DNA from: an uncultured Crocinitomix sp.
Lineage (GTDB): Bacteria > Bacteroidota > Bacteroidia > Flavobacteriales_D > Crocinitomicaceae
Reading direction: 5' to 3'
Assembly: GCA_937136425.1 (NCBI GenBank)
Contig: CAKZON010000114.1
Span: 20,795 to 84,794 of the forward strand
DNA length: 64,000 nt
Position numbers and translations under genes: made by a program. Below are positions 33,568 to 42,114 of this stretch, piece after piece (within the stretch, counting starts at the first letter, position 1; the number at the start of each line of letters is the position of its first letter). The notes under the pieces are model-generated. The model worked only from the letters and a program-made list of their open reading frames with translations, did no database searches and was not told the DNA's origin.

Positions 33568-34278
33568 ATGAACGAAAAGTCTCTTTTTGACTCATTCCCA
33601 ACACTTCAAGATGCAAGTGAACTAACCAGTATCTTAGAAAGTAACAACATAGAGTTTAGTATTGTAGAAAATTCATTTGATGTAGACATTACTTTTACAG
33701 GAAATAAAATTTCTGGGATTCAAGTTTTTATAGATCCTGACAACTTTGACTTGGTCAACAAATTATTAGAAGAACAAGCTGAAAATCAAATTGACTTAAC
33801 AGACAAAACACATTATCTTTTCAAGTTTTCAAATGAAGAATTGTACGACATTTTAGCCAAGAGAGATGAATGGAGTACATATGACTATGCCTTTGCCAAA
33901 AAATTACTACAAGAAAGAGGTGAAGATATTTCTCAAGAAAGATTAAACTCTATTAAAACGGAACGTAATAAAGAACTGGACCACCCAGAAAAAAGCTCTA
34001 GCATACAAATAGCCATAGGTTATGGCTGTGCAATTCTCGGAGGAGCATTAGCAATTTTAATTAAAGGAGTATTATTTCTTCTATTTATAACCGTAATGGG
34101 GCTGCTAATAGGTTGGTATTTATGGAAGTCAAAGAAAACTACGTCGAAAGGAGACAAAGTTTTTGCTTATTCAGAAAATGATAGAAAACATGGAAAAAAT
34201 ATTAGCATTATTGGTATTGTAATACTTGTAGGATACTTAACCTATCGCATAAGTATTTTCCTAAGCCAAGTTTCTTAA
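33568..34278 (+). CDS. DUF2007-like N-terminal domain with C-terminal membrane segments
   Basis: Residues ~1-70 (FPTLQDASELTSILESNNIEF, IQVFIDPDNFDLVNKLLEE) look like the DUF2007 / putative signal-transducing domain. A helical stretch with FSNEELYDILAKRDEWSTYDYAFAKKLLQERGEDIS, a pattern seen in other Bacteroidota proteins, follows. There are then two closely spaced transmembrane helices (~150-195) and a third at ~213-233. Function unknown. It ends one base before the convergent MazG-like gene. Confidence 0.6.
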   Translation: MNEKSLFDSFPTLQDASELTSILESNNIEFSIVENSFDVDITFTGNKISGIQVFIDPDNFDLVNKLLEEQAENQIDLTDKTHYLFKFSNEELYDILAKRDEWSTYDYAFAKKLLQERGEDISQERLNSIKTERNKELDHPEKSSSIQIAIGYGCAILGGALAILIKGVLFLLFITVMGLLIGWYLWKSKKTTSKGDKVFAYSENDRKHGKNISIIGIVILVGYLTYRISIFLSQVS

Positions 34279-34279
34279 T

Positions 34280-34606
34280 TTACTTGAGTTTTTCATTTTC
34301 CAGATGCCGCTTATTATCACGTTTGGTTTTCTTATCAAGGTTCTTTTGCAATGCTGCTTCTAAATCGATCCCTGTTTGATTAGCGAGACAAATTAATACC
34401 CAAAGTACATCTGCCATTTCATCTCCAAGATCTTTATTTTTATCTGATTCTTTTTCAGATTGCTCTCCATAGCGCCGTGCAATAATTCGAGCAACTTCAC
34501 CAACCTCTTCGGTTAATTGAGCCATATTCGTTAGCTCATTAAAATAACGAACCCCATAGGTTTTAATCCAGTTATCTACTAATTCTTGCGCTTCTTTTAT
34601 CGTCAT
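34280..34606 (-). CDS. MazG-like nucleotide pyrophosphohydrolase
   Basis: 108 residues, all-alpha NTP pyrophosphatase. The magnesium-binding ExxE motif is LTEEVGEVARI, and the second is GDEMADVLWVLICLAN. It would hydrolyse nucleoside triphosphates, perhaps damaged or dUTP, to monophosphates and pyrophosphate. Its ATG overlaps the rfaE2 stop by four bases, so the two are co-translated. Confidence 0.88.
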   Translation of the reverse strand: MTIKEAQELVDNWIKTYGVRYFNELTNMAQLTEEVGEVARIIARRYGEQSEKESDKNKDLGDEMADVLWVLICLANQTGIDLEAALQKNLDKKTKRDNKRHLENEKLK

Positions 34607-35118
34607 TTCTTTAATTTATTAATCAAATTTGTGGTTGAAAAACCATCTACTAAATCAATTGTTTTTACTTCTCCGTCATTCTCCAACACAACATCTCTAC
34701 CTACAATATATTTTTTTGCTTCCTTATCCTCTTCAGTTGGATCGTAATCCCCGCCTTTCACCAACACATTAGGTTGGAGCGATTTAATCAAATTATAAGG
34801 AGTGTCAGAATCAAACTCAATCACATAGTCAACAAATCCTAATCCTGCAATAACAGTTGCTCTTGCATCAAAATCATTTACTGGACGATCATCTCCCTTT
34901 CCTTGGCGACGAACTGAAGCATCACTATTAAGTCCTAATACAAGTACATCTCCACAGTCGGCAGCAGCAGCAAGATAGGTTACGTGACCTTTATGCAAAA
35001 TATCAAAACAACCGTTTGTGAACACAACTTTCTTACCTGCATTTTTGCAGGCTTCTAACTCCAATAAAATTTGAGATTCGTTAAGAATTTTCTGATTCAG
35101 TTTCTGTAAGTGGCTCAT
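34603..35118 (-). CDS. rfaE2: D-glycero-beta-D-manno-heptose 1-phosphate adenylyltransferase
   Basis: A nucleotidyltransferase-fold protein equal to the C-terminal half of HldE: VVFTNGCFDILHKGHVTYL with the HxGH motif, GLNSDASVRRQGKGDDRPVNDFDARATVIAGL, and NVLVKGGDYDPTEE. It activates heptose-1-phosphate with ATP to ADP-heptose, for lipopolysaccharide core. I chose the ATG at 35118 (MSHLQKLNQK); it overlaps the upstream flippase-like gene by 38 bases. Stand-alone RfaE2 implies a separate kinase (RfaE1) elsewhere. Confidence 0.92.
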   Translation of the reverse strand: MSHLQKLNQKILNESQILLELEACKNAGKKVVFTNGCFDILHKGHVTYLAAAADCGDVLVLGLNSDASVRRQGKGDDRPVNDFDARATVIAGLGFVDYVIEFDSDTPYNLIKSLQPNVLVKGGDYDPTEEDKEAKKYIVGRDVVLENDGEVKTIDLVDGFSTTNLINKLKK

Positions 35119-36139
35119 TCTTGTCAAATTTAACATTTTTGCCATTAAGTGCTAGCGAAATTAATCCAAGCACTATCATTAATATGGTTTGAGAAGTCCA
35201 ATTAATCCAACCAATTGCTAAGGCATCAGGTAAGATTCCACTATACTCTGGGCTTGCCAAATAGATTGTTAGTATTAAACCAACAAAAGCCGGGTAAACG
35301 CCAATACCTCCCTGAACTAAAATCATTCCAAGTGTACCCGCGACAAAGCCAGCAAGGACAGCATCCCATCCTAAATTTGCAGTTGAATCAAGCGCGTATA
35401 AGCAAACCGTAAAATTAGCTACGTACATTAGCCAAACGAATAATGTGTGTCCTATAAACGGTATTTTTTGATCTGTTTTAAAGATAGAAAAGATCCCTTC
35501 AAATAACCCTTTTACAAAATTTACAATCTTAGTTCTGAACGACTTCTTGAAAACTGTTAAAACAACAACTCCAATAACACCAGCAATAATTGCATATTTC
35601 ACAACCATTCCTAAAATAGAGAATACTGCACCGTTTCCACAAGTAGACATCCCTTCATTAAACGTAGCAATTTTATGTTGAAATAAATCTATCTTATCAT
35701 ACTGCAGTGCTAAAGCGATTAAAGAAACAATACCTAACATAACAACGTCAACAGCACGTTCTGCTACAATTGTTCCAAACCCTTTTTGAAAAGGTACATT
35801 CTCTGTTTTTGAAAGCACTCCTGCTCTACTCGCTTCGCCTGCTCTTGGAAAAACGATATTAACAATATAGCCAATCATTAGAGCATGATAAGCATTCCAA
35901 AAATTAATTTTGTACCCCATAGGTTTGAGTAAATATCGCCAGCGATAAGCCCGACTTACATGACTCAAAAATGCAAAACTTAATGCTATAAAAACCCAGA
36001 AGTAATTTGCTTTGCCAAATGCAGCAAACAAGTCCTTTTTCTGATCTTCACAAAGTGCGTCATAAAACAGCCAAATCAAGAATACGCCAAAACCTAGTGG
36101 CAAAACAATCTTTAGTGCTGAAATAATTTTAGACTTCAT
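35081..36139 (-). CDS. Flippase-like / lysylphosphatidylglycerol synthase-type integral membrane protein (UPF0104)
   Basis: 352 residues with about eight transmembrane helices. Family marks are HVSRAYRWRYLLKPMG, FPRAGEASRAGVLSKTENVPFQKGFGTIVAERAVDVV, and GMILVQGGIGVYPAFVGLIL. The family is described as lipid flippase-like or as the membrane part of aminoacyl-phosphatidylglycerol synthases; with no C-terminal synthase domain here the first reading fits better. It precedes rfaE2, suggesting an envelope lipid or glycolipid role. Confidence 0.85.
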   Translation of the reverse strand: MKSKIISALKIVLPLGFGVFLIWLFYDALCEDQKKDLFAAFGKANYFWVFIALSFAFLSHVSRAYRWRYLLKPMGYKINFWNAYHALMIGYIVNIVFPRAGEASRAGVLSKTENVPFQKGFGTIVAERAVDVVMLGIVSLIALALQYDKIDLFQHKIATFNEGMSTCGNGAVFSILGMVVKYAIIAGVIGVVVLTVFKKSFRTKIVNFVKGLFEGIFSIFKTDQKIPFIGHTLFVWLMYVANFTVCLYALDSTANLGWDAVLAGFVAGTLGMILVQGGIGVYPAFVGLILTIYLASPEYSGILPDALAIGWINWTSQTILMIVLGLISLALNGKNVKFDKNEPLTETESENS

Positions 36140-36197
36140 TCAGTGGTTTTTGAAAATATGCAAACTGCATTAACGAAGAACTAATCAACTAATTGTG

Positions 36198-36548
36198 TTA
36201 ATCTAGTTTATTTGTCTCCGTGTTAGGAAAAATTAAGGATGGCTTAAATGTTTTCGCTTCTTCAAACTCCATATAAGCGTATCCAATAATGATAATAACA
36301 TCTCCGACAGCTACACGACGCGCAGCAGGCCCGTTTAAACAAATACCACCTTTACCACGCTCTCCAGCGATAATATAAGTTTCAATTCGTTCGCCATTAT
36401 TAATATTGACAATTTGTACTTTTTCGCCCTCAATCATATTGGCCGCCTCCAAAAGGTCTGGATCAATAGTGATACTTCCGATATAATTCAAATCCGCCTC
36501 AGTAACTTTTACGCGGTGGATTTTAGACTTTAATGCTTGTATTAACAT
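36198..36548 (-). CDS. panD: Aspartate 1-decarboxylase
   Basis: 116 residues. K9 and H11 in the N-terminus, self-cleavage site G24-S25 in NYIGSITID, Y58 in ETYII, and LNGPAARRVAVGDVIIIIGY. The precursor cleaves between G24 and S25 to form a pyruvoyl group and decarboxylates L-aspartate to beta-alanine for pantothenate and CoA. Complete and normal length. A full promoter is visible just upstream. Confidence 0.97.
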   Translation of the reverse strand: MLIQALKSKIHRVKVTEADLNYIGSITIDPDLLEAANMIEGEKVQIVNINNGERIETYIIAGERGKGGICLNGPAARRVAVGDVIIIIGYAYMEFEEAKTFKPSLIFPNTETNKLD

Positions 36549-36565
36549 ATCCTGAAATTGTGGTG

Positions 36566-36598
36566 CAAATTTAGCTATTTTAGATAAACAATTGTCAA
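36566..36598 (-). promoter_or_regulatory. Bacteroidota-type promoter for panD
   Basis: On the minus strand, TTG (36598-36596), a 22-base spacer and TAAATTTG (36573-36566), an exact TAnnTTTG. The panD ATG follows 17 bases after the -7 element. Confidence 0.6.
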
Positions 36599-36700
36599 TT
36601 GCATCATTTACTTCAATAATGAATTGACCAAATTGTCCCTGACCACATTAATTGGTTAAGCAAGAATCACGCCGAAAAGCTGAATAATATTAAGTACACA

Positions 36701-37135
36701 CTACTTTTCTAACACATAACGAAATCGACCATCCTTCTCTTGATAAGAAGCTTGCATTTTTCGATTGCAAACATTTGCGTTTTCTAAAACAACTTGGCTT
36801 AACTCGCCATTTTCATCATCTGTAAATGATGCATAGATAGTGTTAACACAGTTATCATCCGAATAAGATTGCGTTAACTCCCAAAGTCCAGTTCCTGTTT
36901 CTCCTGTTGCTGAATTAAAATAATTAGCCGAAAAATCTGCATTAAAATCCAGTTGTATTGTTTCATAATCTGATGTTAGGTCTGACGCAGAAACAGACCA
37001 AGACCTAGTATACTTCACCTTGGTATAATCCCAAGATCCAACAATTTTTCTTTCTGTATAATTTAAGCCGTCCTTTTCACAGCACACGAATAAAAAAGCT
37101 GCAAATACAGCCATAATTTGTAATCCTTTTTTCAT
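36701..37135 (-). CDS. Lipocalin-like small lipoprotein
   Basis: Lipoprotein signal (MAVFAAFLFVCCEKD, cysteine pair at the lipobox) then a ~120-residue domain beginning ERKIVGSWDYTKVKY, the typical opening of Bacteroidota lipocalin-like domains, followed by beta strands IQLDFNADFSANYFNS, GTGLWELTQSY and FRYVLEK. Ligand unknown. Three cysteines after the lipobox could form a disulfide (CVNT, NVCNRK). Confidence 0.72.
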   Translation of the reverse strand: MKKGLQIMAVFAAFLFVCCEKDGLNYTERKIVGSWDYTKVKYTRSWSVSASDLTSDYETIQLDFNADFSANYFNSATGETGTGLWELTQSYSDDNCVNTIYASFTDDENGELSQVVLENANVCNRKMQASYQEKDGRFRYVLEK

Positions 37136-37234
37136 AATTCTATTTTTTGCGATTCAACAAAAATCTGCAAGAATCATGCCTTTAGAATAAAAGCTTATTT
37201 AAAACGGTTAAGTAATCTAAAAAGAATAAAAAGT

Positions 37235-38173
37235 CTAATTCAAAACAACCTTTACCTTTTCAACGCCTCCATTTTGTAAACGAATTTCAAAGAAATAAAT
37301 ACCTGACGATAAAGTTGAAACATCCATTCGAACAGCATAGTCATCTGCATCAACAAGCATAACAGATTCACCAGTATAAGAATAAACAGTCACTAAGTCT
37401 ATTTCTTGACTTGCGGTTACATCCAGTGACGTAGATGCTGGATTAGGGTAACAAGCAACCTGACTTAATTGGGTGTTTTCGGGTAGCCCTACCACCTTAG
37501 TACAAGAATTACTTGTTGGATTATAAAGGGAAAAGGAATCATCTTCAAAACACAAGAATCCAAAATAACCAAATTCAGTTGGCAAGTCATCTGGAATCCC
37601 TTCGCAACCATATTCTTGCGGAAACAAATGTCTAAATCGCTCTAAACCTGTAGATACTAAACCAAATCGCTCTACATATCTTCCTTTAAAACCAAACGGA
37701 GAGTTTGGTGTTGGCTCTAAATCCAGATAACGATAGGACTCTCCTGCAATATCCATCACTCCAGTATCCATTACTTGAATAACTGACAATTCATCACAGT
37801 CCATAAACTCGTCAGATGGTACATCCGAAATCACCCAAGTATCACCAACCTCTGCTCCAAAATCAAATAGAACAAAAAACTCATCATTATTTCTGTAAAA
37901 CACTGTATCTCCAGATACATAAGTAATCTCCAATGGATACTTCATTTCTCCAGCAAAATCACCTCCATCAAAAAACTTATAAAGAGTACTCTCGATCACT
38001 TGGCAAGAAACACCATCAATTAAAGTATCTCTGTCATAATTTGTTTCAACATATCCAGACATTAGTGGCCCCCAAAACTCTTGGTGCCAACTTGCACCAT
38101 TATCAACCCAAACTTGGGAATATGAAGATTGAAAAGTAAAACATAAAAAGATTAGTAAGTTAATTTTGCGCAT
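37235..38173 (-). CDS. Secreted protein with T9SS type A sorting domain
   Basis: 312 residues, signal peptide MRKINLLIFLCFTFQSSYSQ. The middle has WVDNGASWHQEFWGPLMSGYVETNYDRDTLIDG, VFYRNNDEFFVLFDFGAEVGDTWVI and a cluster of cysteines, a pattern common in uncharacterised Bacteroidota exoproteins. The end is a T9SS sorting domain (VACYPNPASTSLDVTASQEI, VTVYSYTGESV, LSSGIYFFEIRLQNG). Predicted to reach the cell surface or medium. Function unknown. Confidence 0.87.
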   Translation of the reverse strand: MRKINLLIFLCFTFQSSYSQVWVDNGASWHQEFWGPLMSGYVETNYDRDTLIDGVSCQVIESTLYKFFDGGDFAGEMKYPLEITYVSGDTVFYRNNDEFFVLFDFGAEVGDTWVISDVPSDEFMDCDELSVIQVMDTGVMDIAGESYRYLDLEPTPNSPFGFKGRYVERFGLVSTGLERFRHLFPQEYGCEGIPDDLPTEFGYFGFLCFEDDSFSLYNPTSNSCTKVVGLPENTQLSQVACYPNPASTSLDVTASQEIDLVTVYSYTGESVMLVDADDYAVRMDVSTLSSGIYFFEIRLQNGGVEKVKVVLN

Positions 38174-38234
38174 AGTATTGGGTAAATAAGATTATACCCC
38201 TAACACGCAAGAACAACAAATAAGGTTGGTAATT

Positions 38235-39317
38235 TTAAGAATTACTCATTAAAAATGCCTTTAAGAACTCATCAATTTCACCATTCATTACCCCATCTAC
38301 ATTTGAAGTTTCATAGCCTGTTCTCACATCTTTAACAAGTTTATAAGGCTGCATAACGTAATTTCGAATTTGAGAACCCCATTCTATTTTCTTTTTCCCA
38401 GCTTCAATGGCATTTTGCTTCTCCATTCGTTTACGCAATTCTAACTCATACAATTGTGATTTTAACAATTGCATAGCTTTTTCTTTATTCGCCAATTGCG
38501 ATCGCGATTCTGAATTCTCAATAATTATTCCAGATGGGGCATGACGCAAACGCACAGCAGTTTCTACCTTATTTACATTTTGTCCTCCTGCGCCACCTGC
38601 ACGGAAAGTTTCATAGGTAATATCAGCTGGATTAACGTGAATCTCAATAGAATCATCTACCAAAGGATAGACATAAACGGAGGCAAATGATGTATGACGT
38701 TTCGCATTAGAATCGAACGGTGAAATTCGAACTAGGCGGTGAACACCATTTTCCCCTTTTAAATAACCAAAAGCAAAATCACCATCAAACTCAAGCGTCA
38801 CAGTTTTAATTCCTGCAACATCTCCAGCCTGATAATTTAGCTCTTTAATTTTCATTCCATTTCTTTCTCCCCACATGATATACATCCGCATTAACATAGA
38901 TGCCCAATCACAACTTTCAGTACCACCGGCACCAGCTGTAATTTGAAGCACGGCTTTAAAATTATCCTCTTCCGCTTTAAGCATGTTTTTCAATTCCAAC
39001 TCTTCCAAACGGTTCAATGAAGTATGATAGTGCTTCATCACCTCTTCTTCCTCCACCTCATCCATTTCATAAAACTCGATTAAGACTTTTAAATCTTCCA
39101 ACTCAGTTTTAACCTCTTCGTGCGCAGTAATCCAGAATTTTTTATTCCGCATTTTCTTTAAAACCAACTCAGCTGCCTTTGGATCATCCCAAAAAGTAGG
39201 ATCTTGAGACTTTAGTTCATCCTCACGAACATCAATAAGTTTATCCTCTATTTTGAGGTATCCGTATAATTCATTTACACGTCTTTCGAAATCCTTGAGT
39301 TGATCTGATGTTACCAT
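38235..39317 (-). CDS. prfB: Peptide chain release factor 2
   Basis: 360 residues. The GGQ catalytic motif is at 244-246 (GGAGGQNVNKVETAVRLRH) and the RF2-type stop-recognition tripeptide SPF at 199-201 (RISPFDSN). It ends translation at UGA and UAA. The N-terminal region (YGYLKIEDK) is read straight through: the internal UGA and CUU-UGA slippery site that gives the autoregulatory frameshift in E. coli and many other bacteria is absent. The ATG at 39317 gives a complete domain I. Confidence 0.97.
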   Translation of the reverse strand: MVTSDQLKDFERRVNELYGYLKIEDKLIDVREDELKSQDPTFWDDPKAAELVLKKMRNKKFWITAHEEVKTELEDLKVLIEFYEMDEVEEEEVMKHYHTSLNRLEELELKNMLKAEEDNFKAVLQITAGAGGTESCDWASMLMRMYIMWGERNGMKIKELNYQAGDVAGIKTVTLEFDGDFAFGYLKGENGVHRLVRISPFDSNAKRHTSFASVYVYPLVDDSIEIHVNPADITYETFRAGGAGGQNVNKVETAVRLRHAPSGIIIENSESRSQLANKEKAMQLLKSQLYELELRKRMEKQNAIEAGKKKIEWGSQIRNYVMQPYKLVKDVRTGYETSNVDGVMNGEIDEFLKAFLMSNS

Positions 39318-39467
39318 GTTACAAAAATTAGATTTTTTTTTGTTTTGATCCGTACAAACAACAAATAATTAATTGATTTGGGTCATTTTTTTTATTCGGT
39401 TAAAATAACTTTATAACCAAAAATCACCAAAGTTTTAACAAGCCTATTAATTATTACAATATTATTC

Positions 39468-39475
39468 TAAATTTG
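39468..39475 (+). promoter_or_regulatory. -7 element upstream of gcvH
   Basis: TAAATTTG exactly matches TAnnTTTG, 27 bases before the gcvH ATG. A TTG -33 element is not seen at the standard distance. Confidence 0.42.
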
Positions 39476-39502
39476 TGATACACTTTTTAAAGAATTAAGA
39501 AC

Positions 39503-39880
39503 ATGAATGTACCAGCGGATTTAAAATACACTAAAGACCACGAATGGGTTAAAGTTGAAGGCGATACTGCTACTATTGGAGTAACAGACTTTGCACAGAG
39601 TGAACTAGGTGATATTGTATACGTTGAAGTTGAAACAGAAGGAGACACTTTAGATAAAGAAGAAGTTTTTGGATCAATCGAAGCAGTAAAAACAGTTTCA
39701 GATTTATTTATGCCAATTAGCGGAGAAATCACTTCGTTTAATGAAGAATTAGAATCTAATCCAGAAGTTGTTAATACGGATCCTTACGGTGAAGGGTGGA
39801 TGATTAAAGTTGCTATTTCTGATCAGTCAGAAATTGATGCTTTAATGTCTGCAAGTGATTACGAGGCATTAATTGGTTAA
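39503..39880 (+). CDS. gcvH: Glycine cleavage system H protein
   Basis: 125 residues, normal length. The lipoyl-lysine is K63 in GSIEAVKTVSDLFMP; other marks are YTKDHEWVKVEGD, GVTDFAQSELGDIVYVE and NTDPYGEGWMIKV. It carries the aminomethyl group between the P, T and L proteins. The P, T and L genes are not in the window. It overlaps the VanZ-like gene by eight bases. Confidence 0.97.
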   Translation: MNVPADLKYTKDHEWVKVEGDTATIGVTDFAQSELGDIVYVEVETEGDTLDKEEVFGSIEAVKTVSDLFMPISGEITSFNEELESNPEVVNTDPYGEGWMIKVAISDQSEIDALMSASDYEALIG

Positions 39881-40271
39881 GAGGTTTCTTTACCATATCC
39901 CTTGGATAATTTGGCTTTTAATCATTATGGTTTTGAGCCTAGTTCCCGGAGATCAGCTTCCAAGCATTAAATTTGATTGGATCTCGATAGACTCCGCCGT
40001 ACATTTCGGCATGTATTTCATCTTGAGCATCCTATTTTTATTCGGTTTTTTAACATTTGAAAAAAAAATCAAAAAAAAACTGAACCTTTCAAATTTACAG
40101 TTGTACGGAGTAGTGATATTGGTTGGTATATTGATTGGATATGCCATAGAACTAATACAGGGGAATTTTATCTTTCGGCGGTATTTTGATGTAGCTGATA
40201 TTGTAATGAATAGTTTTGGTACAATTTTTGGTGTAATCATGTACAGTTTGACTGGTAGAAAATTAACATAA
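39873..40271 (+). CDS. VanZ-like membrane protein (TTG start)
   Basis: 132 residues, with about four transmembrane helices: IPWIIWLLIIMVLSLVPG, SAVHFGMYFILSILFLFGFL, LYGVVILVGILIGYAIELIQ and VADIVMNSFGTIFGVIMY. SAVHFGMYF and DVADIVMNSFGTIFG are the VanZ family motifs. The TTG at 39873 directly follows an in-frame TAA, and the next ATG would cut into helix 1, so TTG is the start. Function unknown; VanZ itself lowers glycopeptide sensitivity. Coupled to gcvH by the overlap. Confidence 0.85.
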   Translation: MVKRFLYHIPWIIWLLIIMVLSLVPGDQLPSIKFDWISIDSAVHFGMYFILSILFLFGFLTFEKKIKKKLNLSNLQLYGVVILVGILIGYAIELIQGNFIFRRYFDVADIVMNSFGTIFGVIMYSLTGRKLT

Positions 40272-40328
40272 ATTTAAAGCGCTCTTAATACAGATTTTTG
40301 TAATTTAGCGTTGTTCAAAATTTTGAAA

Positions 40329-41000
40329 ATGGAACTAAAAAAATCAAAAGAAGCAAACTTAGAGAACAAAAAGAACGGTTTTCGACTTGTAGGTCTTGTT
40401 ATGATCTGTGCAATTGTCGGAATGGCTTTTGAGTACACTGGGTTTACAGCCTTGGAAGGCAACAACATTGTGCAAGAAAACACAATGGATGATGATTTAA
40501 TCTTCGATATACCTGAAGAAGAAGAGCCACCACCACCAGAAGAAGAAGCACCACCACCACCGCCAATCATTGAAGAAATTGAGGTTGTTGATGATGAAGA
40601 AGAAGTGGAAGATGTGGATTTATCTGTAGTGGATGATGTTGTTGATGAAGTTCCGGATGAAGAGCCGCCTGCACCAGTTGCGGAAAAGGTATTTGACTTT
40701 GTTGAAGTTGATCCAAGTTTCCCTGGTGGACCTGCTGCTATGAACCAATGGATTGTTGACAATGTAGAATATCCTGAATTAGCTCGTGAAATGGGTGAAC
40801 AAGGTATTGTTTATGTTAAATTCGTTGTTAACAGTAAAGGAAGCATTGAAAAAGTATCTATCCGTAAAGGAATTTCAGATGCATTGGATGCTGAAGCGAA
40901 AAGAGTTGTTAAAAAGATGCCTAAATGGGTTCCTGGTGAGCAAGCTGGAAAACCTGTAAGCGTAAACTTTACACTCCCTATTCACTTTAGACTAGGATAA
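40329..41000 (+). CDS. TonB-family energy transducer, copy 1
   Basis: The ATG at 40329 (MELKKSKEANLENKKNG) is chosen because copy 2 begins the same way. A short cytoplasmic start, one transmembrane helix (FRLVGLVMICAIVGMAF), a Pro/Glu-rich spacer (EEEPPPPEEEAPPPPP) and a TonB C-terminal domain (FPGGPAAMNQWIVDNVEYP, EQGIVYVKFVVNSKGSIEKV, KKMPKWVPGEQAGKPV). It would pass proton-motive energy to outer-membrane receptors with ExbB/ExbD, which are not encoded nearby. The helix lacks the classic TonB His but this is usual for this Bacteroidota subgroup. It ends at an intrinsic terminator. Confidence 0.92.
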   Translation: MELKKSKEANLENKKNGFRLVGLVMICAIVGMAFEYTGFTALEGNNIVQENTMDDDLIFDIPEEEEPPPPEEEAPPPPPIIEEIEVVDDEEEVEDVDLSVVDDVVDEVPDEEPPAPVAEKVFDFVEVDPSFPGGPAAMNQWIVDNVEYPELAREMGEQGIVYVKFVVNSKGSIEKVSIRKGISDALDAEAKRVVKKMPKWVPGEQAGKPVSVNFTLPIHFRLG

Positions 41001-41017
41001 AAAACAAAAAATTATAT

Positions 41018-41052
41018 AAAACCGTTCTAATTTTTATTAGGACGGTTTTTTT
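41018..41052 (+). terminator. Intrinsic terminator after tonB copy 1
   Basis: ACCGTTCTAAT (41021-41031) pairs with ATTAGGACGGT (41036-41046) with one G-T pair, followed by a run of seven T. Confidence 0.88.
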
Positions 41053-41249
41053 ATGGAATAACATTTCGCCCTAACCTACTAGAACACCACAACAACACAA
41101 CTAAACTGCTCTCCATAAGCAACTTCACATGTTTTAAAATTGAATTTTGGTATAATTCTTGGTGTTTACGAATTATGATTATCAAACGATAATTCTAACA
41201 CCTAAGAGACTTCGCAATCTCTTAAGGCACTTAACCAAAATTCAAAAAT

Positions 41250-41918
41250 ATGGAACTAAAAAAATCAAAAGAAGCAAACTTAGAAAAGAAAACTTTGAGC
41301 TTTCGCCTCATGGGACTCGTTATGGTTTGCGCCGTTGTTGGTATGGCATTTGAACACACCGAATATGAAGCAATAGATGAAGCACCAATCATTCAAGAAG
41401 AGTCAGATATAATTTCATGCTTCTTCGACCCGCCACTGGTGGAACCAGTAGAAGAAGAGACTCCCCCTCCACCACCAATTCAAATTGAGGAACCAGTAAT
41501 CGTTCCAGATGAAATAGAAGTAGAAGATCTTGATTTGTCTATTATTGAAATAATTCAAGAGGAAGCACCTATTGATCCTTCACCAATGTCTCCAGAACCA
41601 GAAATAATTTACAACAATGTGGACATTGAACCAACCTTTCCTGGCGGATATGCAGCAATGAATCAATGGATTGTTGACAACATAAGCTACCCAGAACTGG
41701 CTAGCGAGATGGGTGAACAAGGAAAAGTTTATGTGGGATTTGTAGTAAACAAAAAAGGGAATATTGAAAAAGTTTCGATTCGTAAAGGAATCTCTGATGC
41801 TTTGGATGCTGAAGCCAAACGCGTAGTTAAAAAAATGCCCAAATGGGTTCCTGGAGAAAAAAATGGCAAACCAGTAAGCTCTAACTTCACTCTTCCAATC
41901 CACTTTAAAATAGGATAA
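41250..41918 (+). CDS. TonB-family energy transducer, copy 2
   Basis: 222 residues, tandem paralogue of the preceding gene. Both open with MELKKSKEANLE, then a transmembrane helix (FRLMGLVMVCAVVGMAFEHT), a Pro/Glu-rich spacer that differs (EEETPPPPPIQIEE) and a nearly identical TonB domain (TFPGGYAAMNQWIVDN, VSIRKGISDALDAEAKRVVK). The divergent spacer with a conserved C-terminal domain suggests the copies serve different receptors or envelope distances. It has its own terminator. Confidence 0.92.
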   Translation: MELKKSKEANLEKKTLSFRLMGLVMVCAVVGMAFEHTEYEAIDEAPIIQEESDIISCFFDPPLVEPVEEETPPPPPIQIEEPVIVPDEIEVEDLDLSIIEIIQEEAPIDPSPMSPEPEIIYNNVDIEPTFPGGYAAMNQWIVDNISYPELASEMGEQGKVYVGFVVNKKGNIEKVSIRKGISDALDAEAKRVVKKMPKWVPGEKNGKPVSSNFTLPIHFKIG

Positions 41919-41936
41919 AAAACACAAATTTTATAT

Positions 41937-41972
41937 AAATCCGTCTTGAAATCTATCAGGACGGATTTTTTA
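41937..41972 (+). terminator. Intrinsic terminator after tonB copy 2
   Basis: AATCCGTC plus TGA pairs with TCA plus GACGGATT around a short loop, followed by a T run. Its sequence is similar to the copy 1 terminator, consistent with duplication of the whole unit. Confidence 0.85.
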
Positions 41973-42114
41973 TGCCTTCAATCCTACAAAAGAATCAAAA
42001 CTATTTTGTCGGCTACAAGAAATAACAATAGGAATTCGTTATTTTAAAAGGCAAGGCTTAATTTTGTAAAACTTCAATTGCAGATTGCTGGAATGATTAA
42101 TTTGATACACTTAT

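Noticed and set aside
40274..40762. 162-codon minus-strand open frame (Ser/Thr/Gly-rich) opposite tonB copy 1
   Set aside because: It is the antisense shadow of the acidic Pro/Glu spacer; its low-complexity composition follows from that, and the plus-strand gene is well supported.
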